Source of the DNA: a virus
Length of the DNA stretch: 37,544 nucleotides
Direction: 5' to 3' (one strand)
IMG/VR virus record: IMGVR_UViG_3300031758_000220
Span: 1-37,544 of that record
Each line of letters starts with the position of its first letter. Positions within the stretch are counted from its first letter, which is position 1. The translations under genes were made by a program, and so were the position numbers. The notes beneath the pieces were generated by a model. That model was not told the DNA's origin. It did no database searches and saw only the letters and a program-made list of their open reading frames with translations. Shown one piece after another: positions 19,232 to 27,353 of the stretch.

Positions 19232-19819
19232 ATGGCAGCCGCCACACTCTCTAATGTCGCCGTCGTCGCAACCAGCGACACCACCGCCACCCTGACGCTG
19301 GACTCCAACCAAGCCACGGGCACGGTGTACGCGGTTGTCACCACATCCGCCACCACGCCCTCGCATGCTCAGATTGTGGCAGGGCAGAACAACACGGGCG
19401 CGGCAGCTCTGTGGGCCGGATCAGCAGCGGGCGCGCTCTCAAACACCTTGAGCGCCACCATCCCCGGACTGTCCTCGCAGCTCTTTGCCCACTTCACGCA
19501 AGTCAACGGAGCGGCAGAGAACAGCACGCCGGTCACAAGCCCCGCATTCTTCCTCCACAACGTCGTGTGCGGGACTCTGACGACGAACGGGACGAGTGGG
19601 GTAGTCAACCTTGCACAACCGTTCTTCCGCGTCTCTGGGACGTTTGGAAGCGGCACAGCAACCGTCCAATACAAAGATCCACTGGGTAACTGGGTAGCTC
19701 TTTCCAGCGCGGCCTACACGACCGCCAGCCAGCTCCAAAGCACCTATCCCCGAGCACGGCAGTACCGAATCGTTCTGACGGGTTCGACGAGCCCAAGTTT
19801 GGCCTGGGAGATCTCCTGA
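19232..19819 (+). CDS. Putative beta-sandwich virion protein
   Basis: This 195-aa protein starts at ATG 19232 with TGAGGAAA upstream. The first ~95 residues (LSNVAVVATSDTTATLTLDS, then GTVYAVVTTSATTPSHAQIV) have the strand pattern of a fibronectin-III-like domain. The second half is another beta domain (ATVQYKDPLGNWVALSSAAY). Such proteins decorate capsids or appendages. It sits directly before the packaging genes. No enzymatic feature is visible. Confidence 0.6.
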   Translation: MAAATLSNVAVVATSDTTATLTLDSNQATGTVYAVVTTSATTPSHAQIVAGQNNTGAAALWAGSAAGALSNTLSATIPGLSSQLFAHFTQVNGAAENSTPVTSPAFFLHNVVCGTLTTNGTSGVVNLAQPFFRVSGTFGSGTATVQYKDPLGNWVALSSAAYTTASQLQSTYPRARQYRIVLTGSTSPSLAWEIS

Positions 19820-20101
19820 GTGGCGAGACCTGATACCAACCGCCTTGCAAGGCGGGAGAACCTCCGGGCCATGCTCGAGGCTGGGGGGCACGTCCAGCAT
19901 GTTCTTGATCTCTGCTCAAAAATTGAACAAAACCCGGACGGCCCGATCAACGCCCTGAAAGTCGTGATCGACACAAAGCTCAAGCTCATCAACAAGTTCC
20001 TGCCTGACATGAAGTCCGTTGAAGTGACCGGGCAGGACGGCGAGGAATTGGTACCGCGTGAGATTCGGATCAAGTTCATCGGTCGAAGCGACGTTCAGTG
20101 A
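19820..20101 (+). CDS. terS: Putative terminase small subunit
   Basis: This 93-aa protein starts at GTG 19820, adjacent to the preceding stop. It is helical and basic at the start (ARPDTNRLARRENLRAMLE) and ends with a beta-like segment (GEELVPREIRIKFIG). No confident TerS family match is visible. Size, position and 44-nt overlap with the large subunit gene are what one expects for the DNA-recognition subunit. Confidence 0.6.
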   Translation: MARPDTNRLARRENLRAMLEAGGHVQHVLDLCSKIEQNPDGPINALKVVIDTKLKLINKFLPDMKSVEVTGQDGEELVPREIRIKFIGRSDVQ

Positions 20102-21383
20102 GGCCTTTGAGCCTCTGTTCCATCCCGCAAGATACAAAGTGTTCTATGGCGGGAGGGGATCGGGGAAGAGTTGGGCGGTCGCGAGAGCGCTGCTGGTTCA
20201 GGCGGCCTCTCGGAAGCTCCGGATTCTGTGCACGCGAGAGTTTCAGTCGAGCATTCAGGAGTCTGTCCACAAGCTCCTGTCCGATCAGATCGCGGCACTG
20301 GGACTCTCCGCCCAGTATCAGATTTTGCAGAACACGATTCGCGGACTGAACGGCTCAGAGTTCATCTTTGAAGGGGTGCGGTCCAACGTCGACAAGATCA
20401 AGTCGATGGAAGGCATCGACATTTGTTGGGTGGAAGAAGCCGACAAGGTGAGGGAAGCCTCGTGGTCTGTCCTGATTCCGACGGTCCGAAAGGAAGGCTC
20501 GGAGATCTGGATCACGTTCAACCCGTTTCTGAAGACGGATTCAACGTGGCAGCGCTTCGTTGCCACACCACCCCCCAGCGCGGTGGTGAAGAAGGTGAGC
20601 CACCGGGACAACCCGTGGTTTCCTGAGGAGTTGCGGGCTGAGTTAGAGCACCTGAAGGAAGTGGATTACGACGAATACCGCCATGTGTGGGAGGGCGAGT
20701 TCAAGGCCTTCACAACGGGCGCGGTGTTCGGGACACAACTCAAGGCGGCAAGAGAAGAGGGCAGGATCAGGCCTCACCTTCCAATCCCTTCAAGCTGTGA
20801 AGTGCACACGACTTGGGATCTTGGAAAGTCAGACGCCACGGCCATCTGGTTCTTCTGCCAGGTGGGCCCTGAAAGACGGTTCATCGACTACCTCGAGGGC
20901 CGGCAGCTTGAGATCGGGGACTACGCCAAGCTCGTGAAGGGCAGGGGACACAACCTCGGCCGGCATTACATGCCCCACGATGTGGATCACGACATCTTGG
21001 GTTTCGGCAATCGGAACCGACGACGGATGTTTGAGGACGCAGGGATCAAGCCGATCACGGTCGTCCCTCGAATTCGGGCGATTCAGGAAGGCATTGAGAT
21101 CGTCCGAAGCCAGTTCTCGACTTACTGGTTTGACTCAGAGCGCTGTGAGGAAGGCCTTGAGCGACTCCAGGCTTACCGGTACGAGATGTCCGACCGAACG
21201 CTCGACTTTCGCCCTGAGCCCCTCCATGACGCCTCTTCGCATGCTGCGGACGCCCTTCGCCAGCAAGCACAGGCCTTTCGGGCAGCAGACCCATGGCAAA
21301 AAGACAATCTCAGCGAGCGGCGGATCAAAGCCATCGACAAGTGGCGGTCCGGGCACGGCGACTCAGCGAGCTGGATGGTGTAA
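20058..21383 (+). CDS. terL: Terminase large subunit
   Basis: This 441-aa ATPase-nuclease packages DNA into procapsids. It starts at GTG 20058; no better in-frame start precedes the conserved FEPLFHPARYKVFYGGRGSG. Walker A is GGRGSGKS at residues 31-38 and Walker B is GIDICWVEEAD. Coupling and motor motifs follow (IWITFNPFLKTDSTW). The nuclease domain shows TTWDLGKSDATAIWFF, HDVDHDILGFGNRN and a final acidic HAADALRQ. It resembles the Terminase_3 (PBSX/SPP1-like) group. A circularly permuted assembly fits headful packaging, but that is inference. Its last 91 nt overlap a small gene in another frame. Confidence 0.93.
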   Translation: MRFGSSSSVEATFSEAFEPLFHPARYKVFYGGRGSGKSWAVARALLVQAASRKLRILCTREFQSSIQESVHKLLSDQIAALGLSAQYQILQNTIRGLNGSEFIFEGVRSNVDKIKSMEGIDICWVEEADKVREASWSVLIPTVRKEGSEIWITFNPFLKTDSTWQRFVATPPPSAVVKKVSHRDNPWFPEELRAELEHLKEVDYDEYRHVWEGEFKAFTTGAVFGTQLKAAREEGRIRPHLPIPSSCEVHTTWDLGKSDATAIWFFCQVGPERRFIDYLEGRQLEIGDYAKLVKGRGHNLGRHYMPHDVDHDILGFGNRNRRRMFEDAGIKPITVVPRIRAIQEGIEIVRSQFSTYWFDSERCEEGLERLQAYRYEMSDRTLDFRPEPLHDASSHAADALRQQAQAFRAADPWQKDNLSERRIKAIDKWRSGHGDSASWMV

Positions 21384-21472
21384 GCCGCTGGCGCACGCGA
21401 GACGGTCAGCGCGAATACGTGCTGATGTGGCACAACAAGTTTTGGATTTTTCAACACGGCTATGAAGCCTGA
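21293..21472 (+). CDS. Small protein overlapping the terL 3' end
   Basis: This 59-aa reading from ATG 21293 is in a different frame from TerL for its first half. The second half (LSELDGVSRWRTRDGQREYV, then LMWHNKFWIFQHGYEA) is aromatic-rich and protein-like and fills the otherwise empty space after terL. A start at GTG 21341 would give a 43-aa product and less overlap. No family was recognised. The dense Trp/His/Tyr content suggests a compact folded peptide. Confidence 0.45.
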   Translation: MAKRQSQRAADQSHRQVAVRARRLSELDGVSRWRTRDGQREYVLMWHNKFWIFQHGYEA

Positions 21473-21484
21473 AAGGAGAGAGAC

Positions 21485-21805
21485 ATGGGCGACATTTCAA
21501 AAGACCCCAAGACGCGCAAATCGCGCACCATCTCGGCGGCGGCAACGCTGGAGCCGACGGACGCCGGCATCATCTACGTGGCCAACACGGCCAGCATGAC
21601 GGTGACGCTGCCGCCCGCCTCCGCAGGGTTGGAGTTCACGTTCATGAAGACCACCAGCGCTGCAAATGCCGTCACCATCGACGGCTACAGCACGGAGCTC
21701 GTGAACGGCGCGGCCAACTACGCCAGCATTGACGCCCAGTACGACTGTGCGACCGTGGCCTCGAACGGCTCGGCGTGGTTCATCACGAGCGCGAAAATCG
21801 CGTGA
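21485..21805 (+). CDS. Small beta-rich structural protein
   Basis: This 106-aa protein starts at ATG 21485 with AAGGAGAG upstream. The sequence from residue 20 (LEPTDAGIIYVANTASMTVT, then LPPASAGLEFTFMKTTSAAN) is a repeated beta pattern common in phage decoration and fibre proteins. It overlaps the portal start by 1 nt. It may bind the capsid or neck. Composition and context are the only evidence. Confidence 0.6.
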   Translation: MGDISKDPKTRKSRTISAAATLEPTDAGIIYVANTASMTVTLPPASAGLEFTFMKTTSAANAVTIDGYSTELVNGAANYASIDAQYDCATVASNGSAWFITSAKIA

Positions 21806-23919
21806 TGGATGAGCGCGAACTGGTCGCGTTGCTGGCGGGGAAGATTGACGCCTCCCTCAACGACGACGATGGCGAACTGAGCGCCACCCGCCAAAAGAAC
21901 CTCGACTACTACCTCGGCGAACCCTACGGAAACGAGCGCGAAGGGTATTCGCAGTATCGTTCACGGGAAGTTCTGGAGACGGTTGAGTGGGTGCTGCCGG
22001 CGCTCCTGCGGGTGTTTGTCGCGGGCGACAGGGCGGTTCAGTTCGATCCGGTCGGGCCGAATGACGAAGCTCAAGCCGAGCAGGAGACCGAGGCCGTCCA
22101 GTTCGCGCTGGCGCGAGGCAATGACTATTTCTCGACTGTCTACACGTGGATCAAGTCCGCGCTTCTTGAGCCGGTCGCTTACATCAAGGTGTGGATGGAT
22201 CGCGAGGTCAAGGTCACGGGCGAGGAGTATCGCGGCCTGACCGAGGCCGAGTTGTCGATCTTGGTGAATGACCCCGAGGTAGAAGTCACCGAGCAGGCGA
22301 TCACGCCTACGGGCATCGACATCAACGTCAAGCGCACGTGCATCTACCCCAAGCTCCGCATCGAGCCGATCCCCGGAGAGGAGGCGTTGATTGACGCCTC
22401 GCACAACAAGCTCGCGCTGGATGATTGCGACTTTGTGTGTCACCGAACCAAGAAGACGTATTCATGGCTGGTAGGGGCAGGGTTCGACCGGGATCTCCTG
22501 GACGAGGTAAGCCCTGAAGGCGGGCGTGATTGGGCGGGCGAGAAGGTCAACCGTCTGTTTACGGAAGACGAGTCCTGGGCGAACTGGGAAGACGGGGATG
22601 GGGATGAAAGTCTCCGCACCTATTGGGTCCATGAGATCTCCGCCCTCGTGGATGTCGACGGAGACGGGATCGCCGAGCGCCGTCGGATTGTGATGATTGG
22701 CGACAAGATCTTTGAGAACGTCGAGCACGACTACGTTCCGCTGGTGTCCTTGTGCGCCATTCCAATGCCGCACCGGCACCCCGGTCTGGCCGAGGCCGAT
22801 CTGGTCAGGGATCTGCAGCTCCTGAAGAGCACGCTGATCCGCCAACTCTTGGACAACGTGTACCGGGTGAACCGTCCTCGCTCGAGGGTAGGGATAAACG
22901 CCCTCACGGACGACGGGAAGACGCTCCAGAGCCTGCTGGACCCGATGGCGGAGTTCATCCCCTGCGAAGACCCCTCAGCCATCATCGACGAGCAGCGCAC
23001 CTCGTTCGTCTCTGAGCTGCTTCCGGTGATTCAGTTCGTCACGGAGTCCCAGCAGACCCGGACGGGCATTGCGCCGAACCTGTCTCTGGACCCTGCCGTC
23101 CTTCAAAAGACGACGATGGGCGCGTTCCAAGGTGCGCTGGAGCAGGCCTCCCAGCGGGTAGAACTTCTCGCCCGCATCATGGCTGAGACGGGCTTCAAGT
23201 GGCTTGCATCGAAGGTTCACCGCCTCCTGAAAGAACACTCGCAGCGTCCTCAGATGATGAAAGTCAGAGGGCAGTGGATTGAAGTGAACCCCTCCGACTG
23301 GCGAGACCGGGAGAACGTCTCGGTCAATGTGGGATTGGGATTCAACGACCGCAGCAAGGAGCTGATGGCGACGCAACAACTGCTGGCCGCGCAGATGCAA
23401 CTGATCCAGTTTGGCATTGTGAACCCGCAGAACCTTCTGCAGTCCGCCTCGGATCTGGTGACGGCATCCGGGAAGAAATCGCCCGAGCGGTATTTCTCGT
23501 CCCCTCCGCCGCCCGCACCTCCGCAGCCAGACCCCAACCTGCTTGTTGCTCAAGCACAGGCACAAGCGATGCAGACCGACGCGCAGTCGAAGGTCATGCG
23601 GGCGCAAGTGGAAGGCCAGAAGGCTCAGCTCGACATGCAAAGGGCGCAGTTCGAGGCTCAGTTGAGCGCTCGAGAGCAGGATCTCAAGCTCCGGGAAGCC
23701 GAGTTGAAGCTCCAGATCGCGCAACTCGAGGCCCAGATCAAGATCGCCGAGTCCCGTGCGAACGTGGAGAACACCATCGCCGACAGCGGGCTCAAAGAGG
23801 CGCAGCGAATCAAGACCCTTGCCGAGGCGAAGGAAAAACAACTGGATGCCGACGCGCTGGAAAGCGGCGTGATCGAACTGCTGGAGAACGCGAATGTCCC
23901 GGCTCCGATCAGCGCTTAA
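21805..23919 (+). CDS. Portal protein
   Basis: This 704-aa protein uses ATG 21805 (TGATG overlap). It forms the dodecameric DNA channel at the capsid vertex. It begins with YYLGEPYGNEREGYSQYRSR followed by EVLETVEWVLPALLRVF, a typical opening of large podovirus portals. The central stem and wing region includes DLQLLKSTLIRQLLDNVYRV and IAPNLSLDPAVLQKTTMGAF. Residues about 590-690 are a long Gln/Ala/Glu/Lys-rich coiled coil, comparable to the barrel extension of P22-like portals that reaches into the capsid. It follows TerL as usual and overlaps the next gene by 26 nt. Confidence 0.9.
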   Translation: MDERELVALLAGKIDASLNDDDGELSATRQKNLDYYLGEPYGNEREGYSQYRSREVLETVEWVLPALLRVFVAGDRAVQFDPVGPNDEAQAEQETEAVQFALARGNDYFSTVYTWIKSALLEPVAYIKVWMDREVKVTGEEYRGLTEAELSILVNDPEVEVTEQAITPTGIDINVKRTCIYPKLRIEPIPGEEALIDASHNKLALDDCDFVCHRTKKTYSWLVGAGFDRDLLDEVSPEGGRDWAGEKVNRLFTEDESWANWEDGDGDESLRTYWVHEISALVDVDGDGIAERRRIVMIGDKIFENVEHDYVPLVSLCAIPMPHRHPGLAEADLVRDLQLLKSTLIRQLLDNVYRVNRPRSRVGINALTDDGKTLQSLLDPMAEFIPCEDPSAIIDEQRTSFVSELLPVIQFVTESQQTRTGIAPNLSLDPAVLQKTTMGAFQGALEQASQRVELLARIMAETGFKWLASKVHRLLKEHSQRPQMMKVRGQWIEVNPSDWRDRENVSVNVGLGFNDRSKELMATQQLLAAQMQLIQFGIVNPQNLLQSASDLVTASGKKSPERYFSSPPPPAPPQPDPNLLVAQAQAQAMQTDAQSKVMRAQVEGQKAQLDMQRAQFEAQLSAREQDLKLREAELKLQIAQLEAQIKIAESRANVENTIADSGLKEAQRIKTLAEAKEKQLDADALESGVIELLENANVPAPISA

Positions 23920-24382
23920 GGTTCCAAGCGAAGGCTCTCGACTCAGATCGGCGCTGGCGAAGTACCCCGACAAGGGAGCGGCTGTTCGGGCAATTGGCGA
24001 GAACTTCAAGGCCGACTTTGAGCAGCGCACCGCGCTTAGCATCCAGCACCTGTCCGCCTATTTCGATCAGGCGCTTTACAGCCTCTGGCCGCGTGTTCTG
24101 GAGATGATTCGGCAGGAAGTGACGGCGCAGATGCCCGTTATCCCGCCGCCGCAGATCTTGCAGCCGATTCAACAGATCACACAGGTCGTCTCTGCTCCCG
24201 TCAAAGCCGACGTGGAAATAGAAATTCAGGAATCTGAGCCTGAAGACGATTTGCTGCCCATGAGCGTCAAGCGTGACGCCTCAGGGCGCATCTCATCGGT
24301 CGTCAAGGGTGACATCCGGTACCGGGTCATCCGCAACGCCGATGGATTCATCACTCGCGTAGAGCCAGAGGTCAAAGCGTGA
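23894..24382 (+). CDS. Hypothetical head-region protein
   Basis: This 162-aa protein starts at ATG 23894 inside the portal end. Residues 15-75 are helical (FKADFEQRTALSIQHLSAYF), residues about 80-115 are Pro/Gln/Val rich, and the C-terminus carries DASGRISSVVKGDIRYRVIR, a motif of small phage proteins next to portals. It may be a portal-associated or minor head protein. No precise function is assigned. Confidence 0.6.
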   Translation: MSRLRSALKVPSEGSRLRSALAKYPDKGAAVRAIGENFKADFEQRTALSIQHLSAYFDQALYSLWPRVLEMIRQEVTAQMPVIPPPQILQPIQQITQVVSAPVKADVEIEIQESEPEDDLLPMSVKRDASGRISSVVKGDIRYRVIRNADGFITRVEPEVKA

Positions 24383-24486
24383 TTGGCACGGTGAAAGGAC
24401 ATCCGCCGACTGTGGTGATCACAGAAAGCGATGAAGAGGTAAAGACCAACCCCGGCTCTGCTGAGCCTGAAATTGAGGAGGAGTAA
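24379..24486 (+). CDS. Tiny acidic protein
   Basis: This 35-aa reading starts at GTG 24379 in a GTGA overlap and ends three nt before the next start. The product is acidic at its end (SAEPEIEEE). Support is the perfect coupling and the fact that otherwise 106 nt would be empty. It may be a genuine small peptide or a translational relay to the next gene. Confidence 0.4.
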   Translation: MIGTVKGHPPTVVITESDEEVKTNPGSAEPEIEEE

Positions 24487-24488
24487 GC

Positions 24489-24923
24489 ATGGCCGCTAGC
24501 GCTTGGAGCGTGACGAACGCCATCAAAGAGAGGATGGGTAACGCCGAGATCAACTTTGACACTGACACGTTCAAGGTTGTCCTGCTGGCCTCAACGTCCA
24601 ACATCGCCGACACGTCAGATGACGCCACGGCCGTAACAAACGAGCTGTCAACGGCGAACGGCTACACCGCCGGCGGGACGACCGTTACCCCGACGTGGAC
24701 GCGCTCTACCGGAACCTGCACGTTCGACATCTCCGACCCCACGTGGACGGCCAGCGGTGGATCGATCGTGGCGCGTTTTGCAGCGATCTACGACACCACC
24801 CCCACCCCTGACCGCGTTGTGGCCTGGTGCACGCTGGACAGCACCCCTGCGGACGTGACAACGACCACGGGTAACACGCTTACCATTCAGATCAGTGCTT
24901 CGGGCGTGTTCTCGCTTGCGTAG
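24489..24923 (+). CDS. Phage structural protein, small
   Basis: This 144-aa protein has GAGGAGG upstream. The sequence (NAIKERMGNAEINFDTDTFK followed by VVLLASTSN) and the closing TLTIQISASGVFSLA match a widespread phage protein type in which this N-terminal stretch describes a small beta barrel placed on tail or capsid. It is the first gene of the appendage cluster. The exact position in the virion is unknown. Confidence 0.7.
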   Translation: MAASAWSVTNAIKERMGNAEINFDTDTFKVVLLASTSNIADTSDDATAVTNELSTANGYTAGGTTVTPTWTRSTGTCTFDISDPTWTASGGSIVARFAAIYDTTPTPDRVVAWCTLDSTPADVTTTTGNTLTIQISASGVFSLA

Positions 24924-24933
24924 AGACTAGCGC

Positions 24934-26430
24934 GTGCCCTCGATCACCAGCATCTTGCCCGACAAGTTCGACAGCGGAAAGTCTGTCACGCTGATCGGAT
25001 CAGGGTTCGGCGCGGCGCAGGGAAGCGTCTCTATTGCGGGCCAAGCGCAGACGGTCACGAGCTGGTCCGACACCAGCATCACGTTCACCACCGTCCGGGG
25101 CTCGCAGTCGCTCGGCGCGTGTCGGGTGGATGTGGTGGGGGGTGGGGGTACGAGTTACACGCCCACGGTTATCGTCACCAACCAGACCGAGCTAAACACC
25201 GAGCTTGCCAAAAGCGCCGCTGCGCTAGAAGGTGCGGTGATTGGGGTGCAGTACAACGCGACGCCGTATGTCATCACGCGGGACGGAACGCCTAACCTCA
25301 AGGACAAGAACTTCGGGACCGGCGGATTGGTGATTTGCGGTTACGGCGAAACGAAACCGCGCTTTTCCGGCCTTGATTTCCAAGGCACGAAGAACCTGAC
25401 ACTGCATGGTATTGAGGTTTACAACGAGATCAACGGAAATCTTATTACGATCAGGTCGGGCGTTGAAAACTTCACGCTAAGTACCTGTGAAGTGCATTCA
25501 GACTATTACGATCCAATGGGAAGTTATGGAGCCTACGAGCCAAGCACCACGCAAGCAAAAGGAATTCGCACGGTATCTGCTGGAGCAGGAGCCGCAATCA
25601 ACAACATTTATATTAATGACTGCGAATTCTATGACCTTCTCGAGGTTTTAGGTACTTCCCAAAATATTTCGGGAGATTTTCATTTCATCGGCAACAACTG
25701 CCACACCTTTTATACAGGAGGGCTTGTTTTTAGCTCGGGTTTAGGTAGTGGGACTACAAAAATAAACTGGAATACGTTTTACGAAGCATACGGAAAATCA
25801 TCTGACGTTAACATTGGCCTTGGCACACCGCCGCACGTTGATTTTATTCAACCACGCGCAGTCCAACGCGATTGGACTATGGAAATTATCGGCAACGTCA
25901 TGTTTCAAGGTAACAGCAGAAACCAGACAACCCAATGTATCTTTCTTGATGACCAGCACGTCACCGGCGACGAGACGCACTTCTACACCGCAACGATTAA
26001 GGGCAACGTGTGCATCACGAACAGCTTGCACGCGATTAGTGTGCTGCAAGCAAAGAACTGCAACGTGATCGGAAACACGGTAATACATGCGGACAACACT
26101 GCAACAATTGGCTCTAAGATCAACATAGGGACCGGCACTAGCTCGTATCCTAATGGAGACGGCGGCGGGAATGTCGCAAAGAACAATGTCGCATATTCGG
26201 TAGCGGCAGGGACGGAAACAAACAATAACGAATATGGGGCCTACACCACGGCCGTGCTGACGGATCGTTTCGACGGACCATCCTTTACTGGATTAAATTC
26301 ACGGGCGGCGGTATTGGCCGCGCTGTCGATGAAGGTTTCTGGCCCACTCGATCAAACGATCAACATTGGGGCCGTCGGCTCCGGGTATGTGGATTACACG
26401 GCCAGGACGATAAACGGAGCGATGGAATAA
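24934..26430 (+). CDS. Tailspike-like protein with TIG domain and beta-helix
   Basis: This 498-aa protein starts at GTG 24934. Residues 1-70 are an IPT/TIG immunoglobulin-like domain (ITSILPDKFDSGKSVTLIGS, then GFGAAQGSVSIAGQAQTV). Residues about 95-450 look like a right-handed parallel beta-helix of the pectate-lyase type, with repeated short strands and Asn ladders (TKNLTLHGIEVYNEINGNLI, HFIGNNCHTFYTGGLVFSS, NCNVIGNTVIHADNTATIG). Such proteins recognise and often cut surface polysaccharide. Codons of the helix part are much more AT-rich (about 25400-26240) than the neighbours, suggesting import from another source. It ends on the start base of the next gene. Confidence 0.82.
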   Translation: MPSITSILPDKFDSGKSVTLIGSGFGAAQGSVSIAGQAQTVTSWSDTSITFTTVRGSQSLGACRVDVVGGGGTSYTPTVIVTNQTELNTELAKSAAALEGAVIGVQYNATPYVITRDGTPNLKDKNFGTGGLVICGYGETKPRFSGLDFQGTKNLTLHGIEVYNEINGNLITIRSGVENFTLSTCEVHSDYYDPMGSYGAYEPSTTQAKGIRTVSAGAGAAINNIYINDCEFYDLLEVLGTSQNISGDFHFIGNNCHTFYTGGLVFSSGLGSGTTKINWNTFYEAYGKSSDVNIGLGTPPHVDFIQPRAVQRDWTMEIIGNVMFQGNSRNQTTQCIFLDDQHVTGDETHFYTATIKGNVCITNSLHAISVLQAKNCNVIGNTVIHADNTATIGSKINIGTGTSSYPNGDGGGNVAKNNVAYSVAAGTETNNNEYGAYTTAVLTDRFDGPSFTGLNSRAAVLAALSMKVSGPLDQTINIGAVGSGYVDYTARTINGAME

Positions 26431-27347
26431 TGGCGATTGCATACCGCTCAAATACAACCGGGCAGCACGATGGAAGTGTTGCTTCCACGACGCACTCCGT
26501 CACGTTGAACAAACCATCAGGACTTGCAACGGGTGATTGTTTGGTTGTAGTGATTTCAGGGCGTCAAGACGATGGTACATCCCGCGACCTTACATCTGAA
26601 GTTTCATTCAGCGGCTTTACATTGGTTAGCGAAAGCGTCGCATACACTGCCACCGCCGTTAACCGTAAATGGGCCTTTCGCAAGGCGATTACTAACGAGG
26701 CGGGAGAGCCGGCGAGTTACACCTTTACCGCAACGGGGTCCGGCGCCAATAAATTAAACCTTGTAGGCATTGCGGCCGCTTTTAGTGGTGTGGATACAGC
26801 ATCTCCTGTTGACGCCTTCAGCACGTTTGATGGAGAAGTAACCAGCAATACGCTTACCTTTACCGGTGTCGCAACAACCACCGCAAACACCATGCTAGTG
26901 ATGTGCGGTTCAGCACGGCGCGGAACGCCTACGGCCACATTCAATGCTGGCACTGAGATTGCCGAGTCGGCCCAGGTTGGAACGTTCACGGCTGGTGGCG
27001 GTACTACTGCGTATATGGGCTATCTAGCTCAGGTCAGCGCAACCACAAGCGGCGACAAGACAGCCACCTTGACCGAAATCCGGGAGAACGACGGCCTCAT
27101 CATTGCACTTAAAGAAGCATCCACCGGCCTCACCATCACCTCCGTCACGCCATCCTCTTTCGACTCCGGCATCGCGGGCATCGTGATCGCGGGCTCAGGT
27201 TTTGGGGCGTCGCAGGGTAGCAGCACCGTCGACATCGGCGGCCAGGCGCAGACCGTGACGGCCTGGAGCAACACCAGCATCACAATCACCTCGGCGCGCG
27301 GATCGAACTCGATGGGCGCCGGGCAACTGAAAGTCACGATTAGGTAA
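26430..27347 (+). CDS. Appendage protein with C-terminal TIG domain
   Basis: This 305-aa protein overlaps the spike gene by 1 nt. Residues 1-230 form a beta-rich domain (TGDCLVVVISGRQDDGTSRD, then NKLNLVGIAAAFSGVDTASP), a jelly-roll-like pattern seen in phage and surface proteins. Residues about 233-305 are a TIG domain closely related to that at the start of the spike (ITSVTPSSFDSGIAGIVIAG, then GFGASQGSSTVDIGGQAQTV). The shared module suggests the two associate, or that one arose from the other. Confidence 0.72.
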   Translation: MAIAYRSNTTGQHDGSVASTTHSVTLNKPSGLATGDCLVVVISGRQDDGTSRDLTSEVSFSGFTLVSESVAYTATAVNRKWAFRKAITNEAGEPASYTFTATGSGANKLNLVGIAAAFSGVDTASPVDAFSTFDGEVTSNTLTFTGVATTTANTMLVMCGSARRGTPTATFNAGTEIAESAQVGTFTAGGGTTAYMGYLAQVSATTSGDKTATLTEIRENDGLIIALKEASTGLTITSVTPSSFDSGIAGIVIAGSGFGASQGSSTVDIGGQAQTVTAWSNTSITITSARGSNSMGAGQLKVTIR

Positions 27348-27353
27348 ACGACG

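Noticed and set aside
22975-24042. 355-aa minus-strand reading frame opposite the portal
   Set aside because: It is the reverse image of the portal coiled coil (Leu/Arg/Gln/His-rich), lacks a start signal and lies in a wholly rightward block.
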